Positions 8,120 to 16,798 of a stretch of DNA of 54,876 nucleotides are shown one piece after another; position 1 is the stretch's first letter; every line of letters begins with the position of its first letter. The notes beneath the pieces are model-generated. The model was not told the DNA's origin. It did no database searches and saw nothing but the letters and a program-made list of their open reading frames with translations. Origin of the DNA: Candidatus Binataceae bacterium (lineage in GTDB: Bacteria > Desulfobacterota > Binatia > Binatales > Binataceae); assembly GCA_035308025.1 (NCBI GenBank), contig DATGHL010000019.1, positions 1 to 54,876 of the forward strand, read 5' to 3'. The position numbers were made by a program, and so were the translations under genes.

Positions 8120-9130
8120 ATGAAAGTCGGATACTTTCCCTGCACGCAGGATCCGCCCAACGGCGTCAACATCGGTCGCGTCCTCAACGAGGCGATGGTC
8201 GAAGCCCAGGTCGCCGAAGAGAGCGGCTTCGATAGCTGCCTCTTCAGCGAACATCATCAGCAGGACGACGGCTATGCCCCCAACGTCATCCTGATGGCCG
8301 GGATGGCCGGCATGAAGACCAGCAAGCTCCGCGTCGGTACCTGCGTCACGCTGCTGCCGCTATGGCATCCGGTGCACGCGGCCGAGGATGCCGCGATCGT
8401 CGACCAGATAACCGGTGGGCGCATGATTTTGAGTGTCGGCGTGGGCTACCAGGACGTTGACTTCGGCGCCTTCGGCCTCTCGGTCAAGGATCGCGTCGGC
8501 CGCACGGAGGAGGGCCTTGAGGTGCTCAAGAAATGCTGGGCCGGCGAGCGCTTCAGCCACCATGGCAAGTTCTACGACCTCGACAACGTCAACATCACGC
8601 CCAAGCCCATGCAGCAACCGCGGCCGCCCATCTGGATGGCGGCATGGACCGATATCGGATTGCGGCGCGTCGCACGGATTGCCGACGCCTGGATCACCTC
8701 GCCGCTCGAACACATCAACACCATGAAGCGCTTCGCCGAGCTCTACCGCAGCGCGGCGCTCAAGCACGGGAAAAAACCGATGCTGGTGCTGATGCGCGAC
8801 GTCCTGGTCGCCGATTCGATGGAGGCCGCGCGTCGCGAGAGCGAACCGCTGATGTACACGCATCGCTTCTACTTTCGCAACAACGGCTACGCCTCCGACG
8901 AAGTCGTGGACCGCGTCAAATCGGAAGAAGGTTGGACCTTCGACGTTGCCGCGCCCAATCGTTTCATCGCCGGTTCGCCCGCGGATTGTCTCGCGCAATT
9001 ACGTATGTGGCAGGACGTGGTCGCGCCCGATTACCTGGTGTTGCGCATGCGTCATCCGGGCGGCCCGTCGCATGAGCGGGTCAAGGCGGCAATCCGCACT
9101 TTCGGCAAGGAAGTGCTGCCTCATCTTTAG
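8120..9130 (+). CDS. LLM class flavin-dependent oxidoreductase (luciferase-like)
   Basis: A 336-residue TIM-barrel flavin monooxygenase. I start it at the ATG giving MKVGYFPCTQ because AAGGAG lies 11 bases upstream; the frame is open further left, into the HD remnant. Family features are FSEHHQQDD (about residue 39), VILMAGMAGMKTSKLRVGT, VDQITGGRMILSVGVGY (about 97) and PPIWMAAWTD (about 169). Such enzymes use FMN or F420 to oxidise or hydroxylate aldehydes, sulfonates or hydrocarbons. The substrate is unknown. A second, longer relative lies at 34019-35389. Confidence 0.88.
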   Translation: MKVGYFPCTQDPPNGVNIGRVLNEAMVEAQVAEESGFDSCLFSEHHQQDDGYAPNVILMAGMAGMKTSKLRVGTCVTLLPLWHPVHAAEDAAIVDQITGGRMILSVGVGYQDVDFGAFGLSVKDRVGRTEEGLEVLKKCWAGERFSHHGKFYDLDNVNITPKPMQQPRPPIWMAAWTDIGLRRVARIADAWITSPLEHINTMKRFAELYRSAALKHGKKPMLVLMRDVLVADSMEAARRESEPLMYTHRFYFRNNGYASDEVVDRVKSEEGWTFDVAAPNRFIAGSPADCLAQLRMWQDVVAPDYLVLRMRHPGGPSHERVKAAIRTFGKEVLPHL

Positions 9131-9151
9131 CCGAGCTGGCGTGAGGGAACG

Positions 9152-10222
9152 TTACGAATAGATCTGTGGGGCGCCGCGCGGGCGCGTGCGGTAACGCCGA
9201 TGCATCCACAGGAACTGCTCAGGATAGCGCCGCACCATCGCCTCGACAGCGCGCGTAAAACGCAGCGTGTTCTCCTCGATGTCCGCGGCCGCGTCGGCGC
9301 TGCGCTGCACCGGAATCTCATCGAAAATCTCGATCCGGTGGCTGCGCTTGTCGGGTTGCCGGATAATGAACACTGGTACCACCGGCGTCCCGGACATCGC
9401 GACCAACCGCGCCACTCCGCTCGAGGTCGCAGCGAGCTCGCTGAAAAACGGCACAAAGACCGCCTCGCTGCGCTTGGCGTTCTGGTCAAACGGGATGCCG
9501 ATGAAAAGCCCTTGCCGCAGCGCTTTCAAGACCGAACGGGCGGCGGCGTGCTTGCGCATGATCGTCACGCCGGTGCGCTCGCGAATAAACGTCATCAGCG
9601 CGTCGCCGGCCAAAAATCGCTGGGTATGATGCACTATCACGATCTGGTGACCGAACATCGCATGCGCGGTCGGCAGCAGCTCGAAGTTGCCGAAATGCGC
9701 GGTCAGCGCCACGCCGCCCTTACCCGGGTAGCGTCGCTGAATTTCATCCCAATAGGCGAAGCGCTCGTAGGTGACTCGCTTGAGTATCCGCCGGTGGAAA
9801 AATCCGCCGAGCCGGACATATTCGGCGACCGAGCGGCCAAGATTTACGTATGAGGCGCGCAGGATCTGTCGCCGTTGCGCAACGCTGCGCTCGGGAAACG
9901 CGATCTCCAGATTGCGCATCCCCACTGCGACGTGGCGCCGATCGAGGATCCAGGCGATATACCCACCCGCTACTCCCAGCGGATAAAGAATAAAATCCGG
10001 AATCAGGCTGAGCGCGTGGATTACTCCGACCAGCAGATAGAAGACCAGCCGCTGCCACCAGTTAAGCTTGAGTTCGACGATCTGCCGGCGATTACGCTGC
10101 CCGCGAACCGACGCGGTGACTGCCCCCTTGCGCGCGGGCTGGGCCGAACCCTGCGGGCCTATCGGTGACGTCGGAATCGAGGTCGGCGGCGGTGATGCGG
10201 GGACAGGTTGGGCGGCGTCCAT
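9152..10222 (-). CDS. Lysophospholipid/lipid A acyltransferase (LpxL/HtrB family)
   Basis: A 356-residue protein with a proline-rich N-terminal extension of about 55 residues before the family domain. A hydrophobic segment (about residues 58-90) follows. TAHFGNFE (about 176) is the catalytic H-x4-E box. GIPFDQN (about 244) matches the second conserved block, usually D-Q-D or D-Q-N. FVPFF and TPVVPVF further right are also family signatures. It would add a secondary acyl chain to lipid A or a related lipid at the inner membrane, which implies an outer membrane. It converges on the monooxygenase at 9130 with 21 bases between. Confidence 0.85.
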   Translation of the reverse strand: MDAAQPVPASPPPTSIPTSPIGPQGSAQPARKGAVTASVRGQRNRRQIVELKLNWWQRLVFYLLVGVIHALSLIPDFILYPLGVAGGYIAWILDRRHVAVGMRNLEIAFPERSVAQRRQILRASYVNLGRSVAEYVRLGGFFHRRILKRVTYERFAYWDEIQRRYPGKGGVALTAHFGNFELLPTAHAMFGHQIVIVHHTQRFLAGDALMTFIRERTGVTIMRKHAAARSVLKALRQGLFIGIPFDQNAKRSEAVFVPFFSELAATSSGVARLVAMSGTPVVPVFIIRQPDKRSHRIEIFDEIPVQRSADAAADIEENTLRFTRAVEAMVRRYPEQFLWMHRRYRTRPRGAPQIYS

Positions 10223-10259
10223 CCTTAGTTTTGAAGTTCCCTGGGTTTAAATCCGCGCC

Positions 10260-11495
10260 TCAGTTGAATTCCCGCCCGCGCTTAGGCGCCTTCGGTATCA
10301 CGACGATCCCGCTCTCGGTAACAAAGAAGCGTTGGCGATCGCGTTCCAGGTTGTAACCAATCTCGTCGCCCTCGGCGATCTGCACGTTTTTGTCCAGAAT
10401 CGCGCGCCGCACTCTGGCCCCGCGGCCGATATCGCAGTAGTCCATCACCACCGAGTCTTCCACCTGGCTGTGCGAGTGGACCACTACCGAACGGCCGAGC
10501 ACCGAATTAAACACCGTCCCGCCGGAGATGATAGTGCCCTCGGAGACCACCGAGTGCAGCGCGTGACCGCGGCGATTATGTTCGTTGAAAACGAACTTCG
10601 CCGGCGGTTGGTTATAATACGCCGTCCGCAGCGGCCAATGCTGATTGTACATGTTCAACTGCGGCCGCGCGTCGCGCAGATCCATGTGGGCTTCATAGTA
10701 GGCGTCAATCGTGCCGACGTCGCGCCAGTAACTCTGGTTTTCCTCCGAATCGCCGCGGATCCGGTTGTCCATAAAATTATACGCGTAGACCGGCACGCGG
10801 TTGATCAAGGCGGGAATCAGATCGCGGCCGAAATCATGATGACTGCCGGTCCGCTCGGCGTCCTCGCTCAGGGACGAGCGCAGGATCTGCGGATCAAACA
10901 AATAGTTCCCCATCGAGGCGAGGCAGAGCCCGGGCGCCCCCGGCATCGGCCGCGGATTAGCGGGCTTCTCCTCGAAGCCGATTACCCGCAGGCCGGAATC
11001 AACTTCGAGCACGCCGAACTGATGCCCCTCTTCCAGCGACACCGGCAGCGTCGCTACGGTCGCGGTGCTCTTATGCTCGACATGGAAATCGACCATCTGG
11101 CCCATGTCCATCCGATAGATGTGGTCGGCCCCAAACACCGCTACCACGTCGGGCTTGAAGTCCTCGATCAAGTTCAGGTTCTGGAAAATCGCGTCGGCCG
11201 TGCCTTGATACCAGGTTTCCCCCATCCGCATCTGCGCCGGCACCGGCACGATGAAGTGATCGTGGAGGATCCGGCCGAACTGCCAGCCGTCTTTCAGATG
11301 CTCGATCAATGACTGCGAACGCCACTGCACCAACACGTAGATCGAGTAGATCTGCGAATTGACCATGTTCGAGAGTACAAAATCCACGATCCGGTATTTT
11401 CCGCCGAACGGCACCGCGGGCTTGGCGCGATCACGGGTCAGCGGATAGAGGCGAGTGCCCTGTCCTCCAGCCATGATCAATCCAAGTGTTCTCAT
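10260..11495 (-). CDS. glgC: Glucose-1-phosphate adenylyltransferase
   Basis: 411 residues from the ATG at 11495; GGCGGAG lies eight bases upstream, which makes this start better than the longer frame to 11549. The N-terminus has LIMAGGQGTRLYPLT, the nucleotide-binding loop. The family motifs are GTADAIFQN (about residue 98), FGADHIYRMD with the catalytic Asp (about 121), FEEKP (about 176) and DVGTIDAYYEA (about 256). The C-terminal part is the left-handed beta helix. It makes ADP-glucose from ATP and glucose-1-P, the committed step of bacterial glycogen synthesis, and is normally allosterically controlled. No other glycogen gene is adjacent. Confidence 0.96.
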   Translation of the reverse strand: MRTLGLIMAGGQGTRLYPLTRDRAKPAVPFGGKYRIVDFVLSNMVNSQIYSIYVLVQWRSQSLIEHLKDGWQFGRILHDHFIVPVPAQMRMGETWYQGTADAIFQNLNLIEDFKPDVVAVFGADHIYRMDMGQMVDFHVEHKSTATVATLPVSLEEGHQFGVLEVDSGLRVIGFEEKPANPRPMPGAPGLCLASMGNYLFDPQILRSSLSEDAERTGSHHDFGRDLIPALINRVPVYAYNFMDNRIRGDSEENQSYWRDVGTIDAYYEAHMDLRDARPQLNMYNQHWPLRTAYYNQPPAKFVFNEHNRRGHALHSVVSEGTIISGGTVFNSVLGRSVVVHSHSQVEDSVVMDYCDIGRGARVRRAILDKNVQIAEGDEIGYNLERDRQRFFVTESGIVVIPKAPKRGREFN

Positions 11496-11936
11496 TGCGA
11501 CATCTCCGCCGGGTAGCTCAGCACGCGAGCGCCCGGCCGTCCAATCCAAATACTATGGACCTGAGAAATTTTAGGAAAGTGTCCCGGCGTTCCGTCGCGC
11601 GAATTTCAGGGCTGCGGCGGCTGGTCATTGTGGTCCGCTGCGTCATCGGACCTCGATTCGCCGATCTAAATTCCTGCGTCCGCGCTTAGGCGCTGCGCCG
11701 ATGTCGCAGAAAGCTGCCAATTTTGGGACGTTAGTGCATCTTCTGGAAGAACTTACCTATGAGAGCGGCCCTCATTTGGAAAAATAGTGCTGATTTATCA
11801 AAGACTTGACGGAACTCAGCCTCCGGGCATGACGATTGCTTGAAACATTTTGCAACGGGTTCCGTCTAAGATTCTGAATCGAACGCTGGCAACCCGTTGG
11901 CCCCTCCTCATTGGAGGCGGAGAGAGAGGTAGGAAA
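11496..11936. other. Gene-free stretch
   Basis: About 440 bases between the divergent glgC and the zinc-ribbon gene. Short frames here do not look coding. It must hold both promoters, but I see no pair of boxes good enough to call. A GAGAGAGGTAGGA purine run just before 11937 is the ribosome site of the next gene. Confidence 0.5.
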
Positions 11937-12254
11937 ATGCAAACTCATAGCGAACCACAAACGCCGCGCGCTCAAGAACGTACCAAGGAACCGGGCGGAA
12001 TCGTTTACCGGACCGCGTGTCAGAACCCCGGATGCACGCATACCTTTGATCTACGAATAACGCCTGAGAACGCGGGTCTTTTGAGTGGCACGGTGGCATG
12101 TCCGCGATGCCGTCGGCATGGTGGGATGCTCAAACCTCAGGGTCGCCTTGGCGACCGGCTCTTTTCCGCCAAGCTGGTCTACCGGATGACCGGTATTGGC
12201 CCGCGCCCCGACGAAGACGACGCTTATACGGAGACGACCGAAATCCGCTATTAA
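11937..12254 (+). CDS. Small putative zinc-ribbon protein
   Basis: A 105-residue protein starting at the ATG at 11937, behind a good purine-rich ribosome site. Two cysteine pairs, CQNPGC (about residues 28-33) and CPRC (about 56-59), are spaced like a zinc ribbon. The rest is basic and polar, with no signal peptide or membrane helix, and ends in an acidic tail. Function is unknown; such single ribbons are often RNA, DNA or protein adaptors. A perfect 14-bp hairpin lies 65 bases downstream. Confidence 0.65.
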   Translation: MQTHSEPQTPRAQERTKEPGGIVYRTACQNPGCTHTFDLRITPENAGLLSGTVACPRCRRHGGMLKPQGRLGDRLFSAKLVYRMTGIGPRPDEDDAYTETTEIRY

Positions 12255-12318
12255 GTTCACGGCGGATGGCTTAGACTCTGACGCGCCGTCTCCGCATCCG
12301 CGACAGCCTCGCGATGCA

Positions 12319-12352
12319 AAACGCGCCGCCTGCTGGTTCAGGCGGCGCGTTT
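12319..12352. terminator. Bidirectional terminator between converging genes
   Basis: A perfect 14-bp stem (12319-12332 with 12339-12352) closes a six-base loop. The stem is very GC-rich inside and has AAA on the left and TTT on the right, so it can work in both directions. It sits between the converging zinc-ribbon gene and the glutathione transferase gene. Confidence 0.8.
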
Positions 12353-12384
12353 ACATTTGCGGCGATCGCCGGGAAGCGCTCGAT

Positions 12385-13023
12385 TCAGACGCCGGCGACG
12401 AATTGCGATGTGAGACCGTCCAGATTCTGGATACTCGGACGCTCGATCAGGCGCTGCAGCCACGCTTCGATGTTTGGGCGATTCTGACCGGCTTCCACCC
12501 CAAGGTCGCGCAGCACCACAAGACGCGGCACAAACGCGATGTCGGCGACCGAAAACTGGCCCGTCAAGTATTCCTGACCCTGCAATTCATGATTGAGGAA
12601 GGTCAGCATCCGCTCGACCGTCTGTTGCAGCCGCTGCACCCGCGCGGCGTCGCGCTCGCTCTCGGGCTTGGTCAACTCCGCCATGAGCTGCCCGACTTGA
12701 GGCGTGAAAGAGGTATCCGCGAAGTCCTCCCAACTGCGCGCGCGCGCACGCAATCCGCTCGCGCCCACCGCGGCGAGCAGCGGCGGCTCGGGATATTCGT
12801 CTTCAAGATACTCGGCGATGACCGTCGAATCATAGATGGTCAGTTCCTCGTCCACCAACACCGGCACTCGACCGAAGGGATTCAAGCGCAGAAAGTCAGG
12901 CTTGCGCTGCTCGCCCTGCGCCAAATCGATCTGCACCAACTCATATGCCAGCCCCTTTTCCGCCAGCACGATGCGGACCTTCTGGCCAAAGGGACAAGGC
13001 AGGAAATCGTAAAGCTTCATCAT
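12385..13023 (-). CDS. Glutathione S-transferase family protein
   Basis: A 212-residue two-domain GST of normal length. The N-terminal thioredoxin-like domain opens KLYDFLPCPFGQKVRIVLAE, with a Cys at residue 10 in the catalytic region. It contains NPFGRVPVLVDEE (the cis-Pro glutathione site, about 48-60) and DSTVIAEYLED (about 65-75). The C-terminal helical domain has FSVADIAFVPRL, matching the conserved N-cap box. It would conjugate glutathione or act as a reductase; substrate is unknown. ATG ATG starts three bases apart are both possible. It converges on the zinc-ribbon gene. Confidence 0.9.
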   Translation of the reverse strand: MMKLYDFLPCPFGQKVRIVLAEKGLAYELVQIDLAQGEQRKPDFLRLNPFGRVPVLVDEELTIYDSTVIAEYLEDEYPEPPLLAAVGASGLRARARSWEDFADTSFTPQVGQLMAELTKPESERDAARVQRLQQTVERMLTFLNHELQGQEYLTGQFSVADIAFVPRLVVLRDLGVEAGQNRPNIEAWLQRLIERPSIQNLDGLTSQFVAGV

Positions 13024-13084
13024 GATCTAAACCGGATATCTTCGCTCCGTCGTCTTGCGTGAAACGTCTTGCGTGAAAGCTTGC

Positions 13085-13540
13085 CTATTCGCCCGCCGCT
13101 GCGACCACAAATTTAAGCGTCGCCTCGATTTCCGGTTGCAGGCGCACAGCGACCGTGTAGTCACCCAATTGCTTGACCGGTTCGGCGAGCAAAATCCGCC
13201 GCCGATCGATTTCGAAACCTTTTTCGCGCAGCGCCCGCTCGAGATCGATATTGGTAATCGATCCGAACAGGCGACCCTCCTCACCGGTGCGCGCGCGCAG
13301 CGCTAGCGTTAGCGCCTCGATTTTCGCCTTGAGGCCCATCGCCTGGCTCTTGAGCGCCTCGCGCTTGCCCAGCGCGACGCGCTTCTGATGCTCGAACTCG
13401 CGCAGGTTGCGCGAACTCGCCTCGACCGCCAGTTTGCGCGGCAACAGATAATTGCGCGCATAGCCGGCGCGCACGCGCACGACATCCCCCGGATGGCCGA
13501 GATTCGGCACCTCTTCGCTGAGTATGATTTGTACGTTCAT
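13085..13540 (-). CDS. rplI: 50S ribosomal protein L9
   Basis: A 151-residue protein of standard length. The N-terminal domain has MNVQIILSEEVPNLG and GYARNYLLPRKLA, which binds 23S rRNA. A long connecting helix (about residues 42-77) leads to the C-terminal domain with GRLFGSIT. It is the last gene of the leftward rpsF-priB-rpsR-DUF2232-rplI cluster, 55 bases after the DUF2232 gene. Confidence 0.97.
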   Translation of the reverse strand: MNVQIILSEEVPNLGHPGDVVRVRAGYARNYLLPRKLAVEASSRNLREFEHQKRVALGKREALKSQAMGLKAKIEALTLALRARTGEEGRLFGSITNIDLERALREKGFEIDRRRILLAEPVKQLGDYTVAVRLQPEIEATLKFVVAAAGE

Positions 13541-13595
13541 CGATACGTAACCCTGTCTTTCAAAAAAACGTGCTCCTACCGAGAAGTAAACTCCG

Positions 13596-14555
13596 TCACA
13601 GCGGGTTGCTCGCGTTACGGGTCTCAGGACTCGAGGGCTTCAACCGTCGAAAATCGATCCATAGATCGAAAACCCCGGCCGCGCAGATGAGAATCGCCAG
13701 CACCGGCTGGACAAAGGTGATGATGTAAACCAAGCCCCGCGCAAACGACGGCATCGCCAGCACGCGAAAGTAAAAAGCCATGATCGCGAGCCCCTGGCAA
13801 AAATAAATTGCGGCGATGCACACGGAACAGTTCAGCGCCGCCGCACTTAGCGGCGACACCGGAATCAGCAAGCCAAAGCCCGCGATCAGCAAGACCCAGA
13901 TGAGCCACTCGGGCGTTGACCACAGCGCGAGATCACCGAACAGCGCATAGCCGATTCGTTGTTGGCGGCCGCTGATCCGCCAGAACAACGCCAGATTCGC
14001 CAACGCCATCATCGCAGCCGAGATGGCCGTCAGGGCCGGCATCAGCCGGACGGTCGCGTTGACGATGCGGATGCGCAGATCCTGCGTCAGCGCCGTGTCG
14101 AGACCTGCGACGCTGTAGAGCTTTTCAGTCCGCGTCATCACTTGCAGCAAATTATTGTGCAGCCCCTGCGCGAGCGCCTCCGGCGAGCCAACGAACGCCA
14201 GAACCGACAGCGCGCCCACCACCAGCATGCTCGCGGCCGTCACGGCGACAATCTGCTCGAATGGCCGACGCCGTTCGAGCATGAAACAGATAACGACCGA
14301 GCTGACTCCGATCGTAGCGAAGTAGGCCGCTCCAGCCTCGAGTCCGCCGGCCAAGGTGATCAGGCCGGCGGCAGCGGCGGTGACCGCGGCGGCACGCCAA
14401 AGGCCATTACGGAAACCGACCGCACAGCCCAGCACGGGGGCTGGCGCCAGGATCAACGCGATCGTCCCCAGTACTGGCACTAGCGCCCCCGCCATGAACA
14501 TCACGGCGGACGTCAGGCAGGCTCGCAGCATCCCGAAGAGGTCGCGCAACGTCAC
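13596..14555 (-). CDS. DUF2232 family membrane protein
   Basis: A 319-residue polytopic membrane protein with about eight hydrophobic helices and short loops, with the overall pattern of the DUF2232/YybS family. It lies between rpsR and rplI, the position where DUF2232 proteins are found in many Deltaproteobacteria and Firmicutes, so context supports the call. Family function is unknown; the fold resembles the membrane components of small-molecule transporters. The C-terminus ends in a charged, Ser/Pro-rich tail after the last helix. Confidence 0.78.
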   Translation of the reverse strand: MTLRDLFGMLRACLTSAVMFMAGALVPVLGTIALILAPAPVLGCAVGFRNGLWRAAAVTAAAAGLITLAGGLEAGAAYFATIGVSSVVICFMLERRRPFEQIVAVTAASMLVVGALSVLAFVGSPEALAQGLHNNLLQVMTRTEKLYSVAGLDTALTQDLRIRIVNATVRLMPALTAISAAMMALANLALFWRISGRQQRIGYALFGDLALWSTPEWLIWVLLIAGFGLLIPVSPLSAAALNCSVCIAAIYFCQGLAIMAFYFRVLAMPSFARGLVYIITFVQPVLAILICAAGVFDLWIDFRRLKPSSPETRNASNPL

Positions 14556-14565
14556 GCCAGCCTCG

Positions 14566-14925
14566 TCACAGCCCCAGCGTTGAAAAGGGCAACAGCGCTA
14601 TGATGCGGGCGCGCTTAATTGCCACCGACAATTGCCGTTGATGTTTGGCGCAGTTGCCCGAAGTGCGGCTCGGTACGATCTTGCCGCCCTCGGTAATGAA
14701 GCTCTGGAGCGTGCGCACGTCTTTGTAATCAACGGCGAGAGTTTTGTCGGCGCAGAAGCGGCAGACTTTCCGCCGGCCCATCGGACGCCGCCGGCCGCCC
14801 GGGCGTTCGCCCTGACGTCCTTCACCGTCACCCCTTCCGCCGCCTTCGTTGCGCCGAGGACCGCGGCCACCGTCACCTTCACTGCGGTTCGGCCGCTGCT
14901 CGAAATTATGTTCTTCGTCCGCCAT
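14566..14925 (-). CDS. rpsR: 30S ribosomal protein S18 with Gly/Arg-rich N-terminal extension
   Basis: A 119-residue protein. The S18 core is at the C-terminal side: VCRFCADK (about residue 53), [31 protein letters not shown] and [12 protein letters not shown]. The first 48 residues are an added tail with repeats of Gly, Arg and Glu, about 45 residues longer than E. coli S18. This tail is low in complexity and probably disordered; it may contact rRNA. The gene lies 56 bases downstream of the PriB-like gene in the ribosomal cluster. Confidence 0.96.
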   Translation of the reverse strand: MADEEHNFEQRPNRSEGDGGRGPRRNEGGGRGDGEGRQGERPGGRRRPMGRRKVCRFCADKTLAVDYKDVRTLQSFITEGGKIVPSRTSGNCAKHQRQLSVAIKRARIIALLPFSTLGL

Positions 14926-14981
14926 AAATTAGCATCCTAGCAAGCATTGTTTAGCGAAACCCGCCCGCGCGACTGAATCCG

Positions 14982-15296
14982 TCAATTACCCGTACCGTCA
15001 GGATCGAGCTCGACGCGATCGGCGATGACCTCGATGCCGAGGCGCCGCTTGACTAAACTCGGCAGCGCCCGTAGCGATCCGGTGGCATGGATCCGCACGC
15101 CCTCGCGCAAATTCCGCGTGAGTTCCGGTACGCGGTCGCCGGTAGCAACGATTTCGAGCAGCAGCGGATTCGCGCCTTCGCCGCAATCGGCCTCGAGGCG
15201 CAATGTGCGCGTTCCGGCCGGAGTTACGCGGCTCTCGGGCTTGCGCGTCAGCCTCCCGCTGAGCTCAATTCTCGTCGCCACCGTCAGCTTCGTCAC
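14982..15296 (-). CDS. PriB-like OB-fold protein (primosomal replication protein N family)
   Basis: A 104-residue OB-fold candidate. It begins with a strand NRIELSGRL-like segment (TRIELSGRLTRKPESR) and continues with TRTLRLEAD and an IHATGSLRAL strand, as in PriB and SSB-like proteins. It lies between rpsF and rpsR, the classical priB position in proteobacteria, and this supports the call. The ATG at 15296 overlaps the end of rpsF by about 30 bases, suggesting coupling; a later start at about 15281 cannot be excluded. It would bind single-stranded DNA and help restart forks. Confidence 0.78.
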   Translation of the reverse strand: MTKLTVATRIELSGRLTRKPESRVTPAGTRTLRLEADCGEGANPLLLEIVATGDRVPELTRNLREGVRIHATGSLRALPSLVKRRLGIEVIADRVELDPDGTGN

Positions 15297-15795
15297 CCGC
15301 AGTTTCGTCGCCGTCAGGTTCGCGAGCGGCGGCTTCGACCGGCGCCGCCGCAGCGTCCTTCGCGGCTTGCGACTGTTCGGCCCGCTCCGCGGCTGCGGCG
15401 TCGCGCGCCGCGTCGGCGGCCGCCCGTGCGGCTTCCGCCGCGGCGCGCGCCTCTGCCGTTCGCTTGCGATGGGCTTCGAGCTCGGCGCGCACCGCCTCAG
15501 GATCGACGTCGTCGCCCACCAGCACTGACAGGTAGCGCAGGATATTGTCCGACAGCTTCAGGTTGCGCTCGACTTCGTTCATGGTGGCGCCGTTGCCGCC
15601 GTAGTCGAGCCGGACGTAAAAGCCCCGCTGCTCGCCCTTGATCCGGTAGGCGAGCTCGCGCGAGCCCCACTCCTCGCTGTCAATCAGATCGCCCCCGCTG
15701 GAGGTGACCAGGCCGCCGAAACGTTTGATCGCCTCCTTCTGGGCGGCTTCGCCCAGATCGGGACGTAAAATAAAAATGGTTTCGTAGCGCCGCAA
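15265..15795 (-). CDS. rpsF: 30S ribosomal protein S6 with Ala/Glu-rich C-terminal extension
   Basis: 176 residues from a TTG at 15795. I choose TTG because GGAGG lies eight bases upstream and the family motif RRYETIFILRPDL begins right there; the frame is open further left but with no better signal. The S6 core spans about residues 1-100, including ELAYRIKGEQRGFYVRLDY. After it comes a long Ala/Glu/Arg helix and an acidic Gly/Asp/Glu tail, about 75 residues more than the core. The tail also encodes the start of the PriB-like gene in another frame. It is the first gene of the operon. Confidence 0.95.
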   Translation of the reverse strand: MRRYETIFILRPDLGEAAQKEAIKRFGGLVTSSGGDLIDSEEWGSRELAYRIKGEQRGFYVRLDYGGNGATMNEVERNLKLSDNILRYLSVLVGDDVDPEAVRAELEAHRKRTAEARAAAEAARAAADAARDAAAAERAEQSQAAKDAAAAPVEAAAREPDGDETAGDEADGGDEN

Positions 15796-15994
15796 GCGCT
15801 GACCTCCTTTTGGCTTCCAGCCCCGGAATGGAGCAAGGAGAGGGCGGAGTCTATCAGGCACCCCCTCGTCCTCACAAGCTGACCTTCGCGATGGTTGCTG
15901 CGGCGTGGCGGTCTCGGCATCAAGCGACCCTTGCCAAATCCAGCGGCAGGCGCAACAACTACGCAAGCTTCAATTCAGACGGAGGTTTTCAATC

Positions 15995-16759
15995 ATGCCA
16001 GGAATTCTCGACGGGAAGGTTGCGCTGATTACGGGCGCGGGATCGGGTATCGGGCAGGCGACCTCGCGCATCTTCGCGCGCGAAGGGGCGAAATTGGCCC
16101 TCGCCGACGTGATCGAGGAGGGTGGCAAGCGCACCCTCGCGATGGTGCAGGACCTCGGCGCCGAGGCGATCTTCATCAAATGCGACGTCGCCCGCTGGGC
16201 CGACGTTGACGGCGCCATCGCCAAAGCGGTGCAAACTTACGGGCGGCTCGATTGCGCCTTCAACAATGCCGGAATCGAAGGGGCGGCCGGCGATACCCAC
16301 GAATGCACCGACGAGAACTGGAATCGCGTGATCGCGATTAATCTGACCGGCGTGTGGTACTGCATGAAGGCGGAAATTGCCCAGATGCTCAAGCAGGGCG
16401 GCGGCGGCGCGATTGTCAATACCTCCTCCGGCGCTGGACTCGCAGGCGTGCCGCACATGCCGGCCTATGTCGCGGCGAAGCACGGCGTGGCCGGGTTGAC
16501 CCGCGCCGCCGCGCTCGAATACGGCAAGCACAACATTCGGATCAACGCCGTCTGCCCCGGTCCGATCCGCACCCCGATGCTCGGACGGCTCACGCGCGAA
16601 CGCCCGGAGGTGGAACAGCGCTTCGCGCGCTCGGAACCGTTGCGGCGCCTGGGCGAACCGAGTGAGATCGGCGAGGCCACGGCTTGGCTTTGCTCCGACC
16701 ACGCCTCATTCGTGACCGGCTTGCCGATGCCGGTCGATGGCGGCTTCATGGCGATGTGA
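15995..16759 (+). CDS. SDR-family oxidoreductase
   Basis: A 254-residue classical SDR from the ATG at 15995, with GGAGG ten bases upstream. TGAGSGIG (about residue 13) is the dinucleotide site, NNAG (about 89) the structural motif, NTSSGAG (about 141) holds the catalytic Ser and YVAAKHG (about 156) the Tyr and Lys. PGPIRTPM and the C-terminal PVDGGFMAM are typical of the FabG-like branch. The Asp after beta-2 (LADV) favours NAD. It is divergent from rpsF; the substrate is unknown. Confidence 0.92.
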   Translation: MPGILDGKVALITGAGSGIGQATSRIFAREGAKLALADVIEEGGKRTLAMVQDLGAEAIFIKCDVARWADVDGAIAKAVQTYGRLDCAFNNAGIEGAAGDTHECTDENWNRVIAINLTGVWYCMKAEIAQMLKQGGGGAIVNTSSGAGLAGVPHMPAYVAAKHGVAGLTRAAALEYGKHNIRINAVCPGPIRTPMLGRLTRERPEVEQRFARSEPLRRLGEPSEIGEATAWLCSDHASFVTGLPMPVDGGFMAM

Positions 16760-16798
16760 AGGTGGCCGCGCCGTCCGCAATGGCGGCGGCGCACCCTG

